A stretch of 64,000 nucleotides of DNA, from contig CM034100.1 of the NCBI GenBank assembly GCA_019914945.1, positions 11,853,096 through 11,917,095 of the forward strand. The letters are read 5' to 3'. Shown in pieces: positions 34,698 through 45,064 of the stretch. Every line of letters starts with the position of its first letter. The stretch's first letter is position 1. The notes below the pieces were generated by a model. It was given only the letters and a program-made list of their open reading frames with translations, ran no database searches and was not told where the DNA came from. Source of the DNA: Typha latifolia. Taxonomy: Eukaryota; Streptophyta; Magnoliopsida; Poales; Typhaceae. Position numbers and translations under genes: made by a program.

Positions 34698-37600
34698 ATC
34701 CACCACGCTTCCGTAACCTTATCCTCAAGGTTTGAAATTTGGGAAGCGATCCATGATATCTGACTCTAGCTCCTCCATGGTTTGATCTTCTACATTGGTT
34801 CCCCACATATCTAAAATTAGAGGAAAGGTTGGTGCTGAAAAAGATGCGAGCTCACTTGTGTCCGGTTGGCGCGAAAGAGCATCAACCGCTCGATTCTCGA
34901 TCCGCTTCTTGTAGACTAATTCGTAGTCATACCCAAGGAGTTTCGTGACCCACCATTGCTGGGCTGGGGTCTGCACACGTTGCTCCATGAAGTAGAGTAA
35001 GCTACGCTAGTCCGTGCGAATAGTAAACCATTGGCTGATCAATTAGGATCGCCATTTGGTGACGGCATGTAGAATCGCTAGCATTTCGCGCTCGTAGGTG
35101 GATAGCTGTTGCGACTAGTTTGATAATGCCTTGCTCATATATGCCACGGGTCTGCCCTCTTGCATAAAAACTACTCCAATGCCCTCACTCGAAGCATCGC
35201 ATTCCACCACAAAGGGCTTGCTGAAATTTGGTAGTGCTAGAATCAGAGCGGTAGATAGCATTCCACCTCCATCGCCTTGCCCGTCCATTGAAACCCACCT
35301 TTTTTAAGTAAGGAGGTCAGCGGGGTAGCAATTTTGCCATAGTTGGCAACGAATCGCCGATAGTACCCCGTTAACCCAAGGAATCCCCTAAATTCCCGTT
35401 GATTAGTAGGAATCAGCCAGTCCACCATATCCTTGATCTTGCTTGGATCGGCTTCAACTCCTCTTGCTGAGATTATATGTCCCATGTACTCTACTCGTGG
35501 CTCTCCCCAAAGACACTTGCTCATCTTGACTTTTAATTAGTTTTATCGCAAGATATTCAACACCTCGCGCACATGCCACAAGTGCTCGCTCCAATTCCTG
35601 CTATACAATAGAATATTGTTAAAGAAGACGAGCATGTGCCGACGCAAGAGCGGGCGGAAAAGATCATTCATCAGCCCTTGGAAGGTGGCCGGTGCATTGG
35701 TGAGCCCAAACGGCATGACTCGAAACTCATAGTGGCCATCATGAGTTCAGAACGCCGTTTTGTGCATATCTTTAGGGTCGACGTGGATTTGATGGTACCC
35801 CGCTCTTAAGTCAAGTTTGCTAAAGTAAGCTGACCCTATGAGTTCATCCAGCAACTCCTCGATCACCGGTATTGAATACCGGTCTTTGATTGTAATCGCA
35901 TTCAAGGCTCGGTGGTTGACGCAAAATCGCCAACTCCCATCTTTCTTCCGAACTAGCAGCACCGACGATGAGTAGGCACTTCTACTCGGTTGAATAATCT
36001 CTTGCTCGAGCATTTCCACCACCAATTTGCTGATCTCTTCCTTCTGGATATGCGGGTACCGATAGGGCCGGACATTTGCTGGTTCAGCGCCTAGAATGAT
36101 CTGGATGTGATGGTCATGCCGATGGGTTAGTGGCAGTCCTCAAGGTTCCTCGAAGAGATCCTTGAACTCCTGCAACAGCTCTTGCAGATCAGTGGCTATT
36201 TCCCTTGGTGGTGGATGTTTTGGTTCAGCAACAACCATTTGCAATAGTAGAGCTCGGTCCCCTGCACAAGGAAAGCCCACAAGTGGTTGCAATGTCGGCC
36301 CTTGCCGCGGTTGATTTCCAGCACTCTTCGACCATTCTTCCGAAATGTTAGTGTGAGGTTTGAGAAATTAAATATTATGGGCCCTAAGCTTTAAAGCCAT
36401 TGGGTCTCCAAAATAATGTCGGCCCTCGCAAGGCCAACAGATAAAGATCCAATGTGAAACATTGGCCTTGCATCTTCAATTCCACACTTCCATAAATAAA
36501 ATCTGCTTGCAATGTGGTGCCATCTCCAATCATCACATCGAACCCTTCCGTGGGTTCCGACTTGAGCCCAATCTTCCTAAGGAGCCTCTTGTCAATGAAG
36601 TTGTGGGTGGACTCGGTGTCGATCAAGATTCTCACTATGGTTTTATTGACTACACCGTTCACCCACAAAGTCTTTGGCGCAGCTGTCCTCGAATAGACGT
36701 GGAGGGAGATTTCAGCTATCATGTCCTCCACGGGTTGCTCCTCAACTACTTCTCTTTGATGTCTAGCCACACCTTCATCTTCAGGTGCAAACTCATCCTC
36801 CACATGCTCCAATCCATCTATTAGCATCACCGATCCCATCGGTTTAGTGTAGCGATGTCCGAGTACAAACTTCTCATCACAACGAAAGCATAGGCCTTTG
36901 GCCCTTCGTTCCTCCACTTGAGCAGGTGTGAGTGCTCGTCCCAGACCTCTAGGTGTGTACTTCACATCTTGGGATGGCTTCAGGGGTGCTCAAGGAGGCA
37001 CCATTGCAGCAGCGGTCCTTAGTACGCCGGTAATATTTCCCGCCGTTATGGTTGGTTGAGCTTGATTGCGGCTTCCTTGGCTCGTCCAATTCTGTTTTAG
37101 GTGTAACTTTTATGGCCCTATGTTTGTCTTCCATGAGCACCGCATCTTCGAAAGCCTCCTTTAAAGTTCTAGGCCTTAAAGCCCTCACGTCGGCTTGTAT
37201 GTCATCCCGCAACCCAAAGATGAAGGTGCTGCGAAGTTGCTGATCCGTCCATGGGGGTTGACATTGACTACTTATCCTCTCAAACTCTTCTTGGTATGCC
37301 CCAACCGTGGTATTTTGTACCGTCTTTGAGAGGAGAGCATTGAATTCTTAATACACCGACGCTCCAAATCATCGCGTGATATCGACACAAAATTCAGCCC
37401 AAGTTTCGATAGCCTCATTAGCATTGGCTGCTCAAAACCAATGAAGCACCGCATCTTCAAGGTGGAAGCTCGCAAGCGTCACCTTATATTCTTCTGCCGT
37501 ACCTTGGTATGCGAAGAATTGCTCCGCCCTATACAACCAATCGATCGGATCGCCACCTTTGAACTTAGGGAATTCGAGATGCACGATTTGTCCACGGATG

Positions 37601-38210
37601 CCGTTGTCTCATTCCGGATCATGTCCAAGTCCTTGTCTAACCGGAGGAGGATGCACCATGAATGGTTGATGATCCCTCTTTCGGTTTTGATTAACTCGCC
37701 GTGGTTCCGGGTCGTGTTGCCTCGCCCACGGATCTTGATCTTCAAGGTGATCTCCATAGTGGTTCGCTCGTCGGATGGGTTCACTTGCAACTGGCCCTGG
37801 TGGAACCATCCTTGCTTGCCTTTGCCCATAGGGTGGTGGCAGCAGCGGCTCTTGTGGTTGCAAATTCTAAACCGGTGGCAATGGGTTCATGGGAGTGGAC
37901 TCACGTCGTGGGGTCAATGGTGCATTCCCATTCGCCATGGCTTCCCTTGTTGCTCATAATTCCTGCATCATCTCCATCATCATTTGGTTGTTGATTGCCA
38001 TTTGTTCGGAAAGAGACCCCAACATGGCTTGCACACTAGGTTATTCTGTATTCCGATTAAATCGGGCGGTTCCAAGGGTGGCAGTCCCTGCAGCCGTTTC
38101 CTCTTCCTCTATTAGGAGAATCTCTTCTTCATCATCTTGCCGTGCAGCCATAGCTCTGGTTGTCATCATAAGAAGCGCGTGTCTGAGGAATGGTGGCTCT
38201 GATACCAGCT
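34698..38210 (-). pseudogene. Element D: Ty3/gypsy gag-pol lacking integrase
   Basis: Minus strand: primer site TGGTATCAGAGCC at 38207-38195, gag N-terminus (38170-37950), gag core (37475-37270), zinc-knuckle region (36910-36870, CFRCDEKFVLGHR), protease (36650-36600, DTESTHNF, so the active-site Gly is Glu), RT (36025 to about 35600) and RNase H (about 35250-34860). The RT active site reads FFNNILLYS, so both catalytic Asp are Asn. After SFSAPTFPL the frame passes directly to MEELESDIMDRFPNFKP and the 3' LTR, the same integrase-less join as in B. Dead copy. Confidence 0.88.
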
Positions 38211-38595
38211 TGATATGATCTCCCATTTTGGCTAAGGTTCGATCTCATCCAATTTTCAGATCTGGATTGATTCTGGCACGAAACTTTGTAAATAGATCCT
38301 GAAAGATGCCTCCTTTGGATCAACATGAAATTTGGATTGGTAGCCCCAGAAAAGAGCTTTCCAACAAATCAAATTTCAGGCGGATTGGATGTGGGGATCC
38401 GTGGATGGAGGCACGAGATCCTAGATGATGGTGGTTGGTGGTGGACCGACGTTAATGGGGTGACACCGGTAAAAAGTGGTGGTGGAAGGGTTATGGTTGA
38501 TGGAAGGATTAGGGCAAGTGTTGGATATATTGGAAGAAGTGGGAGGAGAGGGCCACCCCTAAAGGACTAGGGTGATTGGCTGGTCGAGGGAGGTT
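38211..38595 (-). mobile_element. Right LTR of element D, part 1
   Basis: Starts TGATATGATC, next to the primer site, and matches the left LTR until AGGTT at 38591-38595, where R2 is inserted. Confidence 0.85.
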
Positions 38596-40176
38596 TGAAA
38601 CACCCACTTCCAAAATTCACGTGTTCCTCACGTGGAGAATGTCCACGTGACCTATCAGTGAAATAATCTCACCAACTATCTGAATAAGTCAAGAAAATAC
38701 CACAATAATCCAACCAATAATCTAGAATTATAATATCACAGACCTCAACAAGCCTCTAGGAATATAAGTCCATCACAAATTTGTTAAAACGTAAATACCC
38801 TCGCAGGGGCTAAGTCCAACTGAAATAATAGAATAAACAAATGCTAAAAATAAAGGAATGAATCTGCTACTCCTCGATGTCCACATCCTCTATAATCAGC
38901 TCTGAAATATTTCCACCAAAAATGGCGGTGAGCATGGGGCCTAGCAAGTAAAATCTAATAATAATCTAAAAATATTATATGATAAATAAAAATGCAACTC
39001 ATAACATGTCAGGAAAAAATGTACATTATGACTTTTAATAGCTTTCATCATTATAGCTCATTTTATATAGAAATCCACACAGGAGTCGAGTCACAATAAT
39101 ATATCTCACAAAGCACTATAAAAATTAAGGGGGACTAGTCAATTAGCGGTATTATCGCCCATACATGCCTGCCGACGCTGCATATGACCGGTTGTCTGTG
39201 ACCATCAGACTAAGGACTCCAGTTGTAGGCCCATCAACACCGTTCTAGTAATCATCGCATAGAGCGAAATCATCACATACGGCTGATAAGAGCACACAGC
39301 TCAATAGACGCCCTAACCCTACGTCCTCGGGTACCGCTAGAACTACAATCCCTACCTCTCAATCATCTTTTCTAATATCATACTAGTCTAATATCTAAAT
39401 AGGGCAGTGTAATCACTTGAATGCTCCACTAGCTACCGACCTCACGTGTGGGCCGCTAATATAATACTATATAATATACACTCTACCCTTAACAGTGATA
39501 CGTGCACGTGGTGCCATGACCTCTATTATTTATTTAACATAATCATCACAATAACAGATATTATAAACAAGCATAGAGTCTATCATACATGTGCATTAAG
39601 TGATAAATAATGCAAGTAAGAATTGACATGTAATTAAATGCAGATATGAAATGTCATATAAGTTTCACAAGTAAGAAAATGACATTTAATTATCACAGAT
39701 AAGAAATTACATAAGTATGCATTTTTCATAGACTATTATAGAATTCTACTCGCCTGAGTTATTTCTGGAATCCATCTTACTCTCCTAATCAGTCGGCTCT
39801 TCTTGATTTTCGAGATCCTTCCTGCACAATAATGGATCTAATAATTTATAAATAAAATAAACATAAGATTAATGGACTTATAGACTATTTGGTTGTATGA
39901 ATTTAAGTTTGATTTTCTAGGTCCGAAATATTATTTGTCTTAATTTAAAAAAAAATAACGGTCATTTAGAATCGTTTACAATGTAAGTGTCGAAGATAAA
40001 TGAAAAGACTAATGAATTCAAATATCTAATTTTATTATGTATAAATCCTAATTTTATTAATAACATGGTTGAGAAAATTTAATTAATTACAATTTATGTA
40101 GCTAACAGAATATTATTATTATTTTTTTTAAAATAACAGACTAAATAAATAAATTAGTCTTAGGGTTAATGATTGG

Positions 40177-40481
40177 GTTGGGCTTAAGGCCCAACAAATT
40201 AGATAAGAGAGAGAGAGTGGGCTGCAGACCTACCTGCAGCCCATTGGACTAGAGATAGTGGACTGGGCTTAAGAGCCCAATCCAACAGAATGAGGAGGTG
40301 GGCTGCGGGGCCTACCGCAGCCCACCAGGTTCTAATGTGTTATGGACTGGGCTCAAGGGCCCAGTCTAGCAGGGTGATATGGTGGACTGGGCTCTGGAGC
40401 CTAGTCCAACAGAGTGAGAAGGTGGGCTGCGGGCCTACCACAGCCCACCATGAACTAAGAGGGTGGAAAGCCTAGTCCACC
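40177..40481. repeat. Row of about eight alternating hairpins
   Basis: Two stem types alternate. Type B (TGGGCTGCRG...CYGCAGCCCA): 40218-40243 (10-bp perfect stem), 40297-40326 (12-bp perfect) and 40421-40449 (12 bp, one mismatch). Type A (GGACTGGGCT...AGCCCAGTCC): 40177-40195 (short form), 40260-40283, 40344-40366, 40384-40407 and a remnant at 40462-40481. At the fifth stem pair of type B an A:T pair (40218 copy) is replaced by G:C (40297 copy). All stems contain TGGGCY/RGCCCA. Confidence 0.85.
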
Positions 40482-41285
40482 GATGCCTTAGAGAAATTGA
40501 GGACGCCATAACCTAGAGAGAGAGAGAGAGAGCAGTGGGGGGGGGGGGGGGGGACCCACCTTCTCCCCGATTCCTTGCCAGAGAAGAAGAAATAGAGGAG
40601 AGAGGTGTTGCTATCGGTGATCCTCGTCACCGGTAGCCCCCGGCTCTGGTAACTCCTCCCCAAGTCGAGTAGGTCAACTTGGGCGCAGGAGTGGTCAAAA
40701 CCTCCGGCTAGTGCCGCCGGAGGGTGAGAGTTGAGGAACTCTATGGCCGGCGGCCATGGAGTTTTGAACTCAGTGCTAGGTGGGCTCGAAGCCCTCTTCT
40801 CAGGTACCTACCTCTTCCAAGTGAAGAGGTGGGTCAGCCGAGGTTGACAAGTGAGGCCACCACCGCCGGTGGTGGCCGCTTGTGCCAAAGAAACCCAGCG
40901 GTGGGAGGCGACATGGCATCGCCTCCCTCGCGCCCGTGGGTACCCAATTTGGGTACCCACAGGCAAGGGGGTGAAGCAGGGAAACTTCCCAGACCGGTGG
41001 GTGGTCGACCCGAGGTCGCTGGTCGGCAAATTTCCCTATTGTAAGTAGACGAAAATAAAATCCTAATTACGCATGATTAACTAGGCTATTTTCAAATTGA
41101 ACTAAAGAGGGGATGAAGGCTAACCTTAGGATCGAGATGAGGGGGTTTTGGTTGACTGCCGGCGCTCCGGTGACTCACTGCCCGCGACGAAAGTTTCGGT
41201 GGCTTAGAAGAGAAAAGGGAGAAGGGAAGAACGAGAGAGAGAAATTTTGAAGAGTCCAACCCCCTAGAAGGTGAGAGGGGAGGGG

Positions 41286-41293
41286 TTTAAATA
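41286..41293 (-). promoter_or_regulatory. TATA box of R2
   Basis: The minus strand reads CCCTATTTAAACCCC. It is about 220 bp inside the minus-strand start of the LTR, with the GC hairpins lying upstream of it. Confidence 0.5.
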
Positions 41294-41400
41294 GGGTGAG
41301 GCCGAGAGGGCAGCGAAGTGGAGTTAGCTCCACTCCGGCGCACTTCTCTCCCACCTCCCGTAACCAACTGCGAGAGGTGGGAGAGGAGGAAGAAAGGGTC

Positions 41401-41458
41401 AGCGCACGCGCTTGGCGCGTGCGCTGCTGTTAGAGTGCACGCGCATGGCGCGTGCGCT
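41401..41458. repeat. Tandem pair of GC-rich hairpins in R2
   Basis: The first is 41401-41425 (AGCGCACGCGC, loop TTG, GCGCGTGCGCT, perfect 11-bp stem). The second is 41434-41458, with the same stem but one mismatch and loop ATG. Confidence 0.9.
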
Positions 41459-41509
41459 GAATTTTTATTTTTATTTTATTATTTTTTTTTATTTAATACG
41501 GGTGTTACA

Positions 41510-42028
41510 AGGTTAGAAGCAGCGTCGCTGGGGATCGAGAGAACGAGAGCGAAGAAGACAAAGGAGGCAAGGCAAAACTCAATTCATCAATAATTGACTC
41601 TATGGTTGCCATCCACATCCTTTAGAGTCTAACCAAACAATTCAAAATTAACCCTAAATAGTACATTATCGCCGACCGCGTTCGAACACGCCCGCTTGCG
41701 TTCGAACGCACCTAGTTCGCTCTTCTCTAGATTTGCGAACGTGATGCAGACGTTCAAATGCACGACAGAATGCACCCCACTTCTCTGGATTTGCAAATGT
41801 GATACAAGCGTTCACAGCGCGTTCGAACGCGGCATTGGAACGCACAATTCACACTCTCTTGATGTGATGCAGGCGTTCACAATCGTGTTCGAATGCATTC
41901 CACCCACGTTCGAACGCAACTTATAGAAAACTTATTTTCTTAGGAATTAAACATTAAAACAAGAAACAAAGACACCCTTAAAGTGAACCCATGCTCGAGA
42001 CGACATCGATGAAGTCCGAATCGTATCA
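41510..42028 (-). mobile_element. Right LTR of element D, part 2
   Basis: Resumes after R2 and ends CCGAATCGTATCA. The GTTCGAAC array is at about 41675-41930. Confidence 0.85.
41675..41930. repeat. GTTCGAAC array in the right LTR of D
   Basis: Same units as in the left LTR of D, plus one extra GCGTTCGAACACGCCC unit at its left end. Confidence 0.8.
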
Positions 42029-42223
42029 AAATTATTTTATAACAATAAGATAAACAAAAGAATTAAAAGTAACCCACACAAACTCCTTTGTTAACTCGGA
42101 ATCATTTTGCTAATTTGAAAATATTTTTACCAAAAGATGGTGAGCATAAAACTCAACAAGTATACATATTAATAGTCTAAAAATAGTATAAAGAAGAACG
42201 CAAAGCATAATCATAATGATGCA
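42029..42223 (-). mobile_element. R1, segment 2
   Basis: Continues R1 after D. It aligns with R2 around 38826-38960 (ATGGTGAGCATAAAACTCAACAAG against GCGGTGAGCATGGGGCCTAGCAAG in short blocks). It ends at the hAT insertion. Confidence 0.6.
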
Positions 42224-43273
42224 TAGGGGTGTAAACGAGCCGAGCCTAAGCGAGTTGGCTCCGACTCAGGCTCAGGCTCAGCTCAAAATTAATTTTGAGC
42301 CTTAGAATTGGGCTCAGGCTCAGCTTATCTCAACTCGAGTCGGGCCAGACTGAGCTGGATCGAGCCAGATCGAGCCTAAGCTGAGTCGAAGAAGAAGAAG
42401 AAGAAGAATGAGGAGGAGGAGGATAAGGCGGGGCACCGCGGTTGCTTGTTGCAGCCGTAGGAGGAGGACACCGCGGGTCCACGGCTGCTTGCCACTGCTG
42501 AAGAAGAAGGAGGGGCGGGGCACTTGGGGATCGCGGCTGCTTGCCATTGCTGAAGGAGGAGAGGTGGAGCACCGGGGGTCCACGACTGCTTGTCGCTGTC
42601 GAAGGAGGAGGGGCAGGGCACTGTGGGTCCGCGGCTACTTGTTGCTGTTGAAGGAGGAGGGCGGGGCACCGCAGGTCCACGGTTGCTTGCCGCTATTGAA
42701 GGAGGAGGATGGGCGGGGCACCACGGGTTCGCGGCTGCTTGCCGCTACCGAAGGAGGAGCGGGCGGGGCACTATGGGTCCGCGGTTGCTTGCCGCTGCCG
42801 AAGGAGGAGGGGCAAGGCACCGTGGGTCTGTGGTTTCTTGCCGCTACCGGAGGAGGAGGAGGGGCAGGGCACCACGGGTCCGCGGCTGCTTGCCGTTGCT
42901 AGAGGAGGAGGAGGGGTAGAGCATTGTGGGTCTACGGGTGCTTGCCGCTGCCCAAGGAGGAGGGAAGAAGAAGAAGAAGAAGAAGAAGAAGAAGAAGGAG
43001 GAGGAGGAGGAGGAGGAGGTGGATGAGGAGAGGAGGTGTACCGCGGCGGAGGACGAGGCGGCACTAGAACACTTCAGCGGAGGATGAGGTAGGGATTTAT
43101 ATCGAGCCTAACGAGCCAAGCCTGAGCAAGTCGGCTCCAGCTCAGGCTCAGCTCAATTTAATTTCGAGCCGGTTATAGCGGCTCGGGCTCAACTCAGCTC
43201 TGACCGAGCTGAGCCGAACTTGAACTTCAACACTGAGCCGAGCCCAAGCCGCTCGTCAAGCTTGACAGCCCTA
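42224..43273. mobile_element. hAT-like element carrying a minisatellite
   Basis: The 1050-bp element starts TAGGGGTGT and ends ACAGCCCTA, with a perfect 8-bp target duplication ATGATGCA (42216-42223 and 43274-43281). Subterminal zones are packed with GAGCCGAGC, GCTCAGGCT and related motifs. These traits fit a non-autonomous hAT element. The core is a GC-rich tandem repeat (42410-42960) followed by a GAA/GAG tract (42965-43030). No transposase is seen. Confidence 0.82.
42410..42960. repeat. Minisatellite of about 50-bp units, about 11 copies
   Basis: Each unit has the order GGAGGAGG, GGGGCACC, GGGTCCGCGGCTGC, TTGCCGCT, GAAG, with substitutions and small length changes. The period is near 50 and not a multiple of three, so the long open frames across it on both strands are by-products, not genes. 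Confidence 0.9.
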
Positions 43274-43637
43274 ATGATGCATCCGTATAATATGCTCATA
43301 TCTATAGCTCATATGTATTATTAATAGAGCACATGATATGCATCACTCAAACCATCAAAGCCTCTGTTTCAGGCTCACATAGAGCAACAATAACAAACAA
43401 TATTAGATAACACTCATCGAGTAGGGAAGACAATTAGTGGTAATTTCGCTCACTCCTTGCCTAGCAAACAACATAACCTATTATCTGTCTCATAGACTAA
43501 GAACTTTAGTCGTAACCCCATCACAAGATCAATATTGCACATCGATGCTACCTACCTAAGCTCTCAACTCTAAATCATCGCACCATATGTGCGGAACAAG
43601 TGAGCCACCGCTCAAGGATGCCTGACTCATGCATCTC
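43274..43637 (-). mobile_element. R1, segment 3
   Basis: Continues R1 between the hAT element and F. It matches R2 near 39100-39300 (CATAGACTAAGAACT... CATCACAAG). Confidence 0.6.
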
Positions 43638-44578
43638 TGATACGATTCGGACTTCACCGATGCGTCTTGAGCATGGGTACATTTTAGGGATATCTTTTAT
43701 TCTTGTTTTAGTATTTATTTCATAGAAAAATAAGTTTTCTGTATGTCGCGTTCGAACGCGGATAGAGTGCGTTCGAATGCGCTTATGACTGCCTGCATCA
43801 GGTTTGCAAAAATAGAGAACATGAAATTTGCGTTTTCTAACACGATCAGGCATGTTCGAACGCCGTGTTTGAATGCGGATGGAGTGCGTTCGAACATGCT
43901 TGTGAATGCTTGCATCAAGTTCGCAAATATAGAGAATGCAAATTGTGCGTTCGAACGCGATCGAGCGCGTTCGAATGCAATCAGCAAAAATCTATTGTTT
44001 TAGGGTTAATAATTGCCATTTTTGAATTGTTTGGTTAGCCTCTAAAGGTGTGAATGGTAACCATGGGATCATTATTGATGAATTGAGTTTTTTTTCTGCC
44101 TCCTTCATCTTCTTCTCTCCCGTTCTCTCGTTCCTCGACGACGCCGCTTCTAACCTCCCTCGACCGGCCAATCACCCTAGTTCCTTAGGGGTGGCCATCT
44201 CCTCCCCCTTCTTCCAATCTATTCATCACTTGCCCTAATCCTTCCATCACCCATAACCCTTCCACCACCACTTACTCACCGGTGCCATCCCATTAACGTC
44301 CGTCCACCATCATCCACTATCATCTAGGATCTCGTGCCTCCATCTACGAATCCTAAGATAGACTACCGATGTTCATTCACTAATTGGACGATATCTCGAG
44401 ATCCCGACATCCGATTCACTTGAAACTTAATTTGTTAGCAAGCTCTTTTTTGGCATAAATCTCACATTGATCTAGTGATGGCATATTTTAGTATATATTT
44501 TCAAAATTTCGTATCAGATCTTGTCTAGATTTTAAAATCGGAAAGGATCGAACCTTGGCCTAACGGGAGATCGTATCA
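43638..44578 (+). mobile_element. 5' LTR of element F
   Basis: 941 bp from TGATACGATTCGG to GATCGTATCA, the exact reverse complement pattern of the B/D LTR ends. The array is at about 43747-43985. Confidence 0.9.
43747..43985. repeat. GTTCGAAC array in the 5' LTR of F
   Basis: Repeats GCGTTCGAACGC with the GCCTGCATCAGGTTTGCAAAAATAG spacer type (in part), oriented opposite to those in B and D because F is on the plus strand. The 3' LTR of F lacks it entirely. Confidence 0.85.
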
Positions 44579-44581
44579 AGT

Positions 44582-44595
44582 TGGTATCAGGGCCA
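44582..44595 (+). other. Primer-binding site of element F
   Basis: TGGTATCAGGGCCA, one base off the initiator tRNA-Met complement, three bases after the LTR. Confidence 0.8.
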
Positions 44596-44638
44596 CCGTT
44601 CTCGGACACGCACTTCCTATGACGAGAACCAGAGAGCC

Positions 44639-44848
44639 ATGGCTGCACGGCGAGATGAGGAAGAAGAGATTTCCCCATTAGAGCAGGGGGAAATGGCTAT
44701 GAAAACTTCCGCCCATGGAACCGCTCGACCAAATCTGAATATGGAAGAGCCTAGCGTTCAAGCCACGATTTGGTCTCTTTTCGAACAAATGGCCATCAAT
44801 AACCAGATGATGTTGGAGATGATATGGGGAATACGGGCGACAAGATAA
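44639..44848 (+). pseudogene. Gag N-terminal fragment of element F
   Basis: The frame MAARRDEEEEISPLEQGE... EQMAINNQMMLEM matches the gag starts of B and the mini-element. It stops at 44848. Sequence homologous to gag continues only to about 44872 (GGGAATGCACGAA), where foreign sequence begins. Confidence 0.8.
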
Positions 44849-44851
44849 GCT

Positions 44852-45046
44852 ATGGCAATCGGGAATGCACGAATGTCAAGGACGTCGACTTATCCAAAAA
44901 GCCCGAGATATGCACCGATCGATCTAGACTTGCCAAAGCCTTGGAAGGCCTTGATGGACGATGAGACGGGATACCTCTTCTTCTGGAATACAAAGACTCA
45001 AGTTATACAATGGGAGGAGCCCAAAATCTTTGTGCGAATGTCATGA
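44852..45046 (+). pseudogene. Captured host fragment with a WW domain
   Basis: The frame contains KSPRYAPIDLDLPKPWKALM then DDETGYLFFWNTKTQVIQWE and EP. This is a complete WW domain (residues 27-57, 44930-45022): W31, the aromatic block Y41-F44, N46, W54 and P57. The preceding RYAPIDLDLPKPW resembles, from memory, the N-terminus of plant DRH1/RH40-type DEAD-box helicases that begin with a WW domain. No WW domain belongs to gypsy gag or pol, so it was probably captured from a host transcript. It ends at a stop after about 65 codons and no helicase core follows. Confidence 0.65.
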
Positions 45047-45064
45047 TGGTCTCCCTGGACGCAG

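Larger units (their letters stand above)
38596..41509 (-). mobile_element. R2: solo R-family LTR, 2914 bp
   Basis: Bounded by TGAAACACCC and GGGTGTTACA (inverted repeats) and by a perfect 5-bp target duplication AGGTT (38591-38595 and 41510-41514). It encodes nothing. The minus strand starts TGTAACACCC and has a TATTTAAA box at 41293-41286, which sets the orientation. Special features are two GC-rich hairpins at 41401-41458, a row of about eight hairpins at 40177-40481, a GA tract (about 40515-40532) and a G17 run (about 40537-40553). Its size suits the long LTRs of plant Del/Tekay-type gypsy elements, but without an interior the lineage is not proven. Confidence 0.8.

Noticed and set aside
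42330..43064. Seven overlapping long reading frames on both strands
   Set aside because: They arise from the GC-rich 50-bp minisatellite in the hAT-like element; the period is not a multiple of three and no frame is favoured.
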